From NCBI RefSeq assembly GCF_000204055.1, contig NW_006768803.1, positions 661,607 through 725,606 of the forward strand: a stretch of 64,000 nucleotides of DNA, read 5' to 3'. The DNA comes from Melampsora larici-populina 98AG31 (taxonomy: Eukaryota > Basidiomycota > Pucciniomycetes > Pucciniales > Melampsoraceae). Shown here piece by piece: positions 57,325 through 64,000 of the stretch. The notes under the pieces were generated by a model that was not told where the DNA came from, did no database searches, and saw only the letters and a program-made list of their open reading frames with translations. Every line of letters begins with the position of its first letter. The stretch's first letter is position 1. Made by a program: the position numbers and the translations under genes.

Positions 57325-59213
57325 GATGAAGAAGTTAAAGTGTTGATGGATTTGTGGGTGAGTTGATAATCATCTAATAAACATTTGGATGGTTTATAAT
57401 TCATATCGTTCATTTGGAAAACTCGTGAACTTGAAATCGAAAGTGGTGAACAAAAACTTGGAAAATCGAGAGTTCTTTCAACCCGGCACGTTGTATGTAC
57501 TGAGATGGGTTCATTTCAAACCCGGCCCTGAGTCTGAAACCGATACGACACGGTCCACTTTTTTGAAAAACTGTTGTAAATTGGCAAACGTGAACCAGGA
57601 TTTGATGATCAAATCACAATGTAGTTCTATAGAAAAATGTAGAAACCAACATCACTATCTGGAAGGAATTTCAGTCGCGGAGAAAACCTTGATGTGATCC
57701 AAAAGAAAAACAAGATGAGATGTGCACCAGTGAAATTTGCAATATGTTGAGGTGATTTGAAGTGGTAGACTAGCACACCTAGAAAATCATCATGCTACAT
57801 TCAATTGAATTGAAATTGATCTGGTTTGTTTCGTTTCATTCGAGTGAAAGAGAGTATGAAGGACGACCAGTTTGGTTCAAACAAGAGTTGAAGTTTTCAA
57901 AGTTGTCTTAGGGAAAAGGGTATGAGAATGATGAATTACTCTTTCATCATTGGGAATCGGAATCGGTATTGTACCAAGTTAATCCACTGTCGCCACCATC
58001 CTGGCAAGATAAATTGAATGGTCATGTAATGTGCTGATGCCATGGCATGTTGAGTGGGTGACGCGTATGGGGCTATATATATGCACATGAGATGTAGCTT
58101 TCTTTCTTTCTTTATAACCGATTGGGTTTCTGGTTATCTTGATTTCTTTAGATTCTCGTACTTTACTCGTTTCATAAGACTGAAGCTTGATCAGACTCAA
58201 CACTTGTTTTTCTTTGGTTATCAGTCCAGTGTTCTACTAGTCAACAGTCATATCATTTGGTTTTTGAAGATCTTCGACGAATACTTCCAATCGGATTCTC
58301 TTCGCCAAGCTCATCGTATTGACTCCATCTCTAAAGACTCTCTGATCGAATAATTAGAAGCTAAAAACCTTTGTCATCATCAGAAGATATTCAACCCAGA
58401 GATCAGAGTACATTTAAATTTCAAAGATCTTGCCTTTTCTTCTGATCTCCACACTTAACATTACCGGCAAGGCACGAAACATATACGACTAGACATGTTG
58501 GATATTGATGGTATCGAGTAGGTTTCACAATTTTTACCTATCTTCATCGAATTACAAACTTCAATGAACATCACATAAACTTTGTTAAGAAAAGAATCGA
58601 GTTATCATCAAGATGAACTATGTAGTTACCATGAAAGATAAAGAAGATCATTTTTAAGACTTGAATGGGTAAAGTCTCTTTTTTTACTCTGGTGATCAGG
58701 ACTTTAATTTCGATCTGGATGGCAATTTTTGTTGCATGGAGAAAGAGACCACGATTTGATTAAACAAGAATAACGATGCTAGAAAAAAAACGCTTTGATT
58801 AATGAAATGAAAAGAATTGATAATTTTACAGAAGAAAGAAATCGAAATCGAATGGATGAGTGATAAGAAACGCTTTAAATGAATAAATGAAGAAAAACAA
58901 TCAATCAAAAAAATGGTAAAGGACTTTTCTAAGAAAAATGATACAAAAATAATATAACATGGTTCTAGAGTGATGAAGAAAAGTAAGTTAACAAGTTGTT
59001 TTAAGATAATCTTGAATTGATGGATCTCGAACACCAAACCAGATCTATATCGATAAAAGTACATATCCACCACCGATTTCCTAATTTCTTAAACTTTTGG
59101 TTCGTAATGCGGAAAATCCGAATTCGAAAGATCACTAGAAGAAACCTATGGGATTGGAAAGAAGGTGTCAGGATCATTTCATCATTAAGCATTGGATTAG
59201 AAGTCGATTTACT
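57325..59213. other. Intergenic, nothing recognised
   Basis: Short open frames on both strands, none with a recognisable domain or consistent splicing. Confidence 0.4.
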
Positions 59214-59881
59214 TTATGGTCCGAATACCATGGTATAAGCTTCTTGCACCCATGAGGTTAAGATCTGATGCGCCAAAGCATCCGAAGCAGCATCGTCCGA
59301 AAGGATATCGGGCGAAGCGACAGCGGACGGAAGGACATCGGTCGAAGCGGCATCGCTTGCAGCGACGACGGTCGAGGTGCCAGCCGTCAAAGTGACGGCG
59401 GTCGAAGCGGCGTCTTCACGAGTTTTGCTCTAATACCTCAGTGAACACAAAAAGTCAGTAAAAAGAACCAAACCCGAGAGGAAACCAAACTCTAATTCAC
59501 CTTTTGTTTCACTTTGTCTTTGAGCACTTTGACTTTCGTAAATGACACACGAGAAGTTGAAGGAATCGGTTTTGGAAGATTCGATAGATCGGTGACAAGC
59601 ACGATCCGTCCTTTGATCGTAGGTCGGTATGTATGTTTACACGAAGCCGTACGAGCAAGGTTAGGTTTACCGAATTTTGTAAACAGTTGGATGGACTTCT
59701 TGGATCGAGACTTGAAAGCCGACGATTTTCGAATCAGTGGTACGGATACAGGTACTTTTCTGTACCGATCAAGAGAGTTGATGGGGTTTGGCATCGATGG
59801 GAGTGGAGCGGGTGGCGGGATGGATGAACGGGTGGGTTCACGAAGGTGCTGGGGTACAAGAGGCTTTCCTTGTCGATACAT
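59214..59881 (-). CDS. Small basic Pro-rich protein, KHTYRP family member B
   Basis: Paralogue of the gene at 33246-33773. Exons 59881-59501 and 59429-59214 (71-bp intron, phase 0); 198 residues. N-terminal half rich in Pro, Arg and Ser, then KHTYRPTIKGRIVLVTD and PKPIP, aligning with member A. Exon 2 starts SKTRED and continues with irregular repeats rich in Ala, Ser, Asp and Thr (EDAASTAVT, SDAASTDVL, SDDAASDAL), ending QEAYTMVFGP. The acceptor (AG before AGC) sits at the same codon as in member A, where exon 2 is much shorter. A TATA box (CTATATATAAAG) lies about 230 bp upstream. No signal peptide; function unknown. Confidence 0.75.
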
Positions 59882-62424
59882 GATTTGAGGATATAACAGC
59901 AGCTCACGTGGTGAATAACTACTACGATCGGGTAGGGGAATGATGTTACGATTGATTTGAGTTGGACGTGCTTGTGAAGAGATGATGAAGAGAAGTAAAG
60001 TAAAGTAAAAATAAAGTGGATGATTTGGTGTTTTTAAAACTTAGAATGAAGTTGTTGGTAAGAAAGTTGAATGGGTTAAAGAAAATTCAAAATCGGTTGA
60101 GAGGCCGCTTTATATATAGCTAGCAAGAGTGGTGCTTTAGTTCCCAAATAAAATCCGATGGGACTGAGCTTCATAATCAGCCATTTGGATTTCTCAGTGC
60201 CATTATCATAGATGGCTAATTGATATCATTTTACCGTTGTAAATAGAGTAGAAAACATATTCTTTATAGAACACGATCCATACTTTGATCGGAATCCATT
60301 TCCAGTGCGGATCGAAATGTACGTCTCTTCATCTATCCAACCTACTGGTCTTTCAAGTCAAATTGCCAACCGGACTATGATTCAGTTAGTCTGGTTGACA
60401 ATTTGATTTGGAAGACCAGTATGTTGGATAGAAAAAGAAGATACAGGTAAAGATCATTGCAGCTTAGATATACGGATCATGGCGATTTGGTCGCAGAAGA
60501 AACTCCTCACTCATGTTGGAGTCATGGAAAGAAAAAATCGCGGGTTGAAATGGTCGATTAGTTTTTCGGAGCAGTGCTTCAAGGTGACCGTGAAGTGACC
60601 TAGGGTGACCTGTCGTGAGTCGTGATAGATTTTTCAGTACATCGAGTAGATATGAAGACTTTAAAGAACAGCCACAAAATCCATGGATCGTACCAGAAAA
60701 CCAGTTGCGATACAAGCACGTTACTGAGGCTGGTAGCGTAGCTATGTCCAATGCTGGTGTGGGTCCAAGATCCCCGTGTCTCTGTCATCTTACTTCCGAA
60801 GTTCCTTTCTTAAATTCGATCGATGATGTATTCTTCCAGTGCGTACATTTCCTACATTCTGTGTCAAAGACAGGGCTCATCAGGCTCCTAACCACACATC
60901 TGACACCAGTATATACACTTCCCTCTTGCACAAAGACCTCTTTTGAAGACTCACTTGAGTTTCTATAAAATGACTGTGTTGTGTGTACAAATGTGCTATA
61001 AGAAAACGGTTGTGGTGTTACAATCTGTTCAGTTGCAGTGATCATTATGACTTACTTGATCCTATTCGTAGGCAACCAAATCAAGACAACAAGCACCAAA
61101 GCTAAATCACAGATTTTTATCTAGTCTAAAACTACAGCAGTCACCAGGATATCCACAATCGTCAACTCAAGTATGACTCTTTGATCTGTGCGAGTATGTG
61201 TGTGGAAAGATGATTATTGAATATATGACAATATAGTGAAGAGGAATGTGGATCTGAAATCGCTACAGCATAGGGACTTCGAATCTTGCAAAACCTGACA
61301 ATCAGCCATAACTTGGTTATCGCCCACCGTCCACATCCATGTAGATGGCCGGAGTGAAGATGTGAGGCAAGGGTTTTTGTATCTGAACAGGAAGGACGAG
61401 ATGTAATATGACAACTTTTTTGACAAGGACGATCGATGAGGCACCAAAACATTTCCGTTTCCGAGATCTAAATGTCAGAATGGGCACGAGACTTTCGTAG
61501 ACAAACCAAGAGATGCAACAATTGATGTAGAGCCTGCTACAAGATCTCAAGGACAAAACTTTAGTTTGATTTGAAGTTTGGTAAACTATTAGTGGGATCA
61601 TTCAAACCTCCTAATTCACTTCCAATGTTTCTTATTTCTTGAGCTTTTGGTCCTATATTCCCTCTGCATGATGCTCACCAGTCAAATCCCCGATCAAAAG
61701 GTCTAATTACACTAGAAGCTTTTTTAAGTATAAAACTTACGATCGCTTTGCTTGCTGGATTGAATTTCGACTTACGAATCCTCTTAGCTTCAAAGGAGAT
61801 TAAATGGTATTGCTATTCAATTCTTTGCAAGAAGTTTGCACCAGATCAAACTCACTAGAATACGCTTACAAGCTTAACAAAGCCCGCGCGACAGAATATG
61901 CAGTCGGTTTGTCAGAGGAAAAAACCCTACAAGCGAGATACATACATGCATTTGACCTTTGTTGTGCATGTAAGATGAACATGTTGTGAATGATCGCAAG
62001 GGGTCTAAAATGAAGCTGTCAAACTATCACCTGAGTACAATCACTTGAGGATGTGCCAGATTTCTTGAAGTTTTGGATCTAAAAGTTATGTAGCGAATGA
62101 TTCATCTGGATTTCCATTCAATCTGTGCAGTTTCACCACACACACACACCTGATGATTCCACCAAATATGTAAACATTTTTTTCGATGAGTCAGAGGTTT
62201 GTAAACAAGTGAAAAAACGTTTGGTTGCCTGTCCATCTTTATGCAGCTTTGTGGACCGCAAGACTGTCATTTTTCAAAAAAACTTCTTCATCTAAAACCT
62301 ACATCTTTAAATATATCTTCGTTCAACTTGCAACTTGCTCAATCCTACAACTAATTCAAGTCCTCCTATCCTCATCAATTCCTATCTAATCTGACTTGAG
62401 AATCATATCTTACACTTGAATAAC
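59882..62424. other. Gene-poor stretch
   Basis: Several open frames on both strands between 60460 and 61600 (for instance 61045-60785, with a CRKC motif) could be exons, but no phase-consistent model was found. 60300-60430 holds an imperfect inverted repeat (CCAACCTACTGGTCTTTCAA near its complement). Confidence 0.35.
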
Positions 62425-63176
62425 ATGAATCATTTTATAACTATTTTGATTTCATTTTTTTTATTTCAAGTAGTTAAAAGTGATTTTAAATGTGGTAAGA
62501 TTAACAAAAGCAAACCACAAATTGAGCCATCTGATTGTCAATCGTTAGTATCAAATCATCCATCATTTTGCCGTGTTTTTCTTTAGAATTATTCCTTATG
62601 TTTGATTTGTTGGTTTTTGATGATTTAGAGCATTGATGGGGTTAGATAGATTTTCTACAGGTACAATTCATTATAATCAAGCTAGTAATTCTAAGTCATG
62701 TGGTGCATGTCACGTTGAGTATTCCTAGTTCTTTTCCATTTTATACTTCATCTCCAACGATGACGACAATTTCGTCTCAATTATTAATTTCTTTTTGGTT
62801 TTGTCTTTGCAGATTAGAATCAGATCAAGTGATGGTACACCTCTACACGCGTAAGTTGGGTTTATGAAGAAACCCATCATTGATCTCTTAATTTTTAATT
62901 CCTTTCACTATCACTTATACTATGTCATTGATTTATTCATCAGTTCATCGGATGCGGCTTTCAAAGCATTAAATGGTTTCATGAAAGCCTGTCCATACGC
63001 AGTTAAGCTCTTTAATTCTTCAATCATCAACTCGAATACTTTTCCATAACATTTATTCTGATTCTTGATTAATCAAAATACTTAATCTTTAGCCTGGACA
63101 ATTTTCAATTCATTCACCTGGCATTAGAGCTTCTTTAATCATGGAGGTTCATCCAGCTGCTGCTCTGCAATGTTGA
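62425..63176 (+). CDS. Small secreted Cys protein, candidate effector
   Basis: Five short exons fit in phase: 62425-62543, 62629-62713, 62813-62850, 62944-63001 and 63093-63176; 127 residues. Residues 1-19 (MNHFITILISFFLFQVVKS) are a clear signal peptide; the mature part begins DFKCG. Six Cys: FKCG, SDCQSAL, SCGACH (two), KACPY and the final residue (AAALQC). The pattern DCQ..AL, then a SCG-C block, then a helical region before a conserved Cys resembles small secreted Cys proteins common in basidiomycetes; secretion into host tissue is inference. Introns run 85-99 bp. No exon is long enough to show as a gene by itself. Confidence 0.75.
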
Positions 63177-64000
63177 TCATCTAATAGTAACAATGCGAAC
63201 TTATTCTAGAATGTTGCATCTCTTTTTATCCCAAAGTTTCAAATTCCATAGTCTTGTAGTTTTTTATCTCTTTTCTTCTACAGTTTGGAAGCACTTTTTC
63301 TATTTCCGTCATCCTTTGAAAGGCAAAAATTATATGGGTAGGGGGGATTTTACACCCCCTTTACATCCGATTATGCGATGTGAAAAAAAATCGTGTGTAA
63401 AAATCACTTTAGGTGGGTTAATCTCGAATTTTACACTTTAATTTGTTCTTGTGAGGCGGTGTAAAATAATTGAGTGTAAAAAAGTGCAGTGTAAAAATCT
63501 TTCAGCCGGACGCAGTTTTTAATTTCACACCCAGATTGTTTTACACCCTGATGGAGTTGTGCACCTGATTGGATCAGATTAAACCAAAAAAGTACATAAT
63601 AATCAAACATAAATATGAACACTGAATCCACACCAGAAGATAAACACCAAAGATAAGGATGAGTAATAAGATAATAAGAGAGAATCTTCAAACAAAAGCA
63701 AAGTTGAGCAATAAAAGATGAAAATGATACATTGAGATAACAGAGATATACAAAAACAGAGAGTCCCACACCAATATCACACGCATCAGAGGAAAAAAAC
63801 AAAAATAGAGCCAAAATCCACAACAGAAAAATGTATGAAAAAATTCAAGTTTTGACCTTTTTGACAGCTTTGTGCTTCTCAGCTGTGACCTTGCACTTCT
63901 CCTCCTTCTCCTCAGCAGAACAAGCCATTGGTTTTTTTCTTCCTCTGATTATTTCATGAAGGAGAACATTTGAAAAAATCAGAAAAATGTGAATTGAGGA
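63177..64000. other. Intergenic with GTGTAAAA cluster
   Basis: 63340-63560 contains many copies of GTGTAAAA/TTTTACAC in both orientations, probably a MITE whose ends I could not fix. A 27-codon minus-strand frame at 63928-63845 (MACSAEEKEEKCKVTAEKHK) is Lys/Glu-rich and may be chance. Confidence 0.4.

Noticed and set aside
59514..59888. 124-codon plus-strand frame
   Set aside because: Antisense shadow of KHTYRP family member B, which is supported by its paralogue and splicing.
61162..61601. Overlapping minus-strand frames near 61.3 kb
   Set aside because: No consistent splice model or domain; left as unexplained intergenic sequence.

Overview
The window looks like chromosomal DNA of a filamentous basidiomycete, most likely a rust fungus (Pucciniales). 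The reasons are many short introns (about 58-100 bp) with GT..AG ends and CTAAC/CTGAC-like branch points, moderately AT-rich sequence, small secreted or GPI-anchored proteins, a 27-residue fungal-type metallothionein, and heavy loading with DNA transposons. The genus assignment is inference; no rRNA or marker gene is present. A 100-N run at 56642-56741 is an assembly gap. Exon coordinates were joined by hand from splice signals and reading-frame phase, so individual edges may be off by a base or so.

Layout. 1-1184: 5' part of a secreted repeat protein (minus). 1875-4514: an apparently intact hAT element with 9-bp flanking duplication. 4567-10404: a 5.8-kb DNA transposon with an 8-bp duplication (GGTAGCAG) and a seven-exon D(2)H-type transposase. 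10742-15465: a tyrosine-recombinase retrotransposon (Gag-like, RT/RNase H, recombinase). 16544-19728: an eleven-exon bifunctional pseudouridine-5'-phosphate glycosidase/pseudouridine kinase. 20-27 kb: gene-poor, with two copies of one tRNA-derived SINE, a non-autonomous hAT-like element and a CACTA-like MITE nested in one SINE. 27.3-29.8 kb: a large inverted duplication carrying two nearly identical metallothionein genes. 30.4-41.1 kb: a GPI-anchored secreted protein, a small protein family member, a conserved membrane-anchored coiled-coil protein, a decayed tyrosine recombinase and an unrecognised six-exon gene. 42451-46404: a complete PIF/Harbinger element (Myb/SANT protein plus DDE transposase, the latter with one nonsense codon). 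47.0-55.1 kb: an Stm1/SERBP1-type ribosome-binding protein, a Cys-rich membrane protein and the NDUFA5-type complex I subunit. 56-63 kb: an unrecognised gene broken by the gap, a second member of the small protein family, and a five-exon secreted Cys protein (effector candidate).

Housekeeping functions seen are pseudouridine catabolism (16.5 kb), ribosome binding/preservation (47 kb), mitochondrial respiration (54 kb) and metal binding (28-29 kb). There is no operon-like organisation; genes are separate transcription units between transposons. No rRNA gene, functional tRNA gene or CRISPR array was seen.
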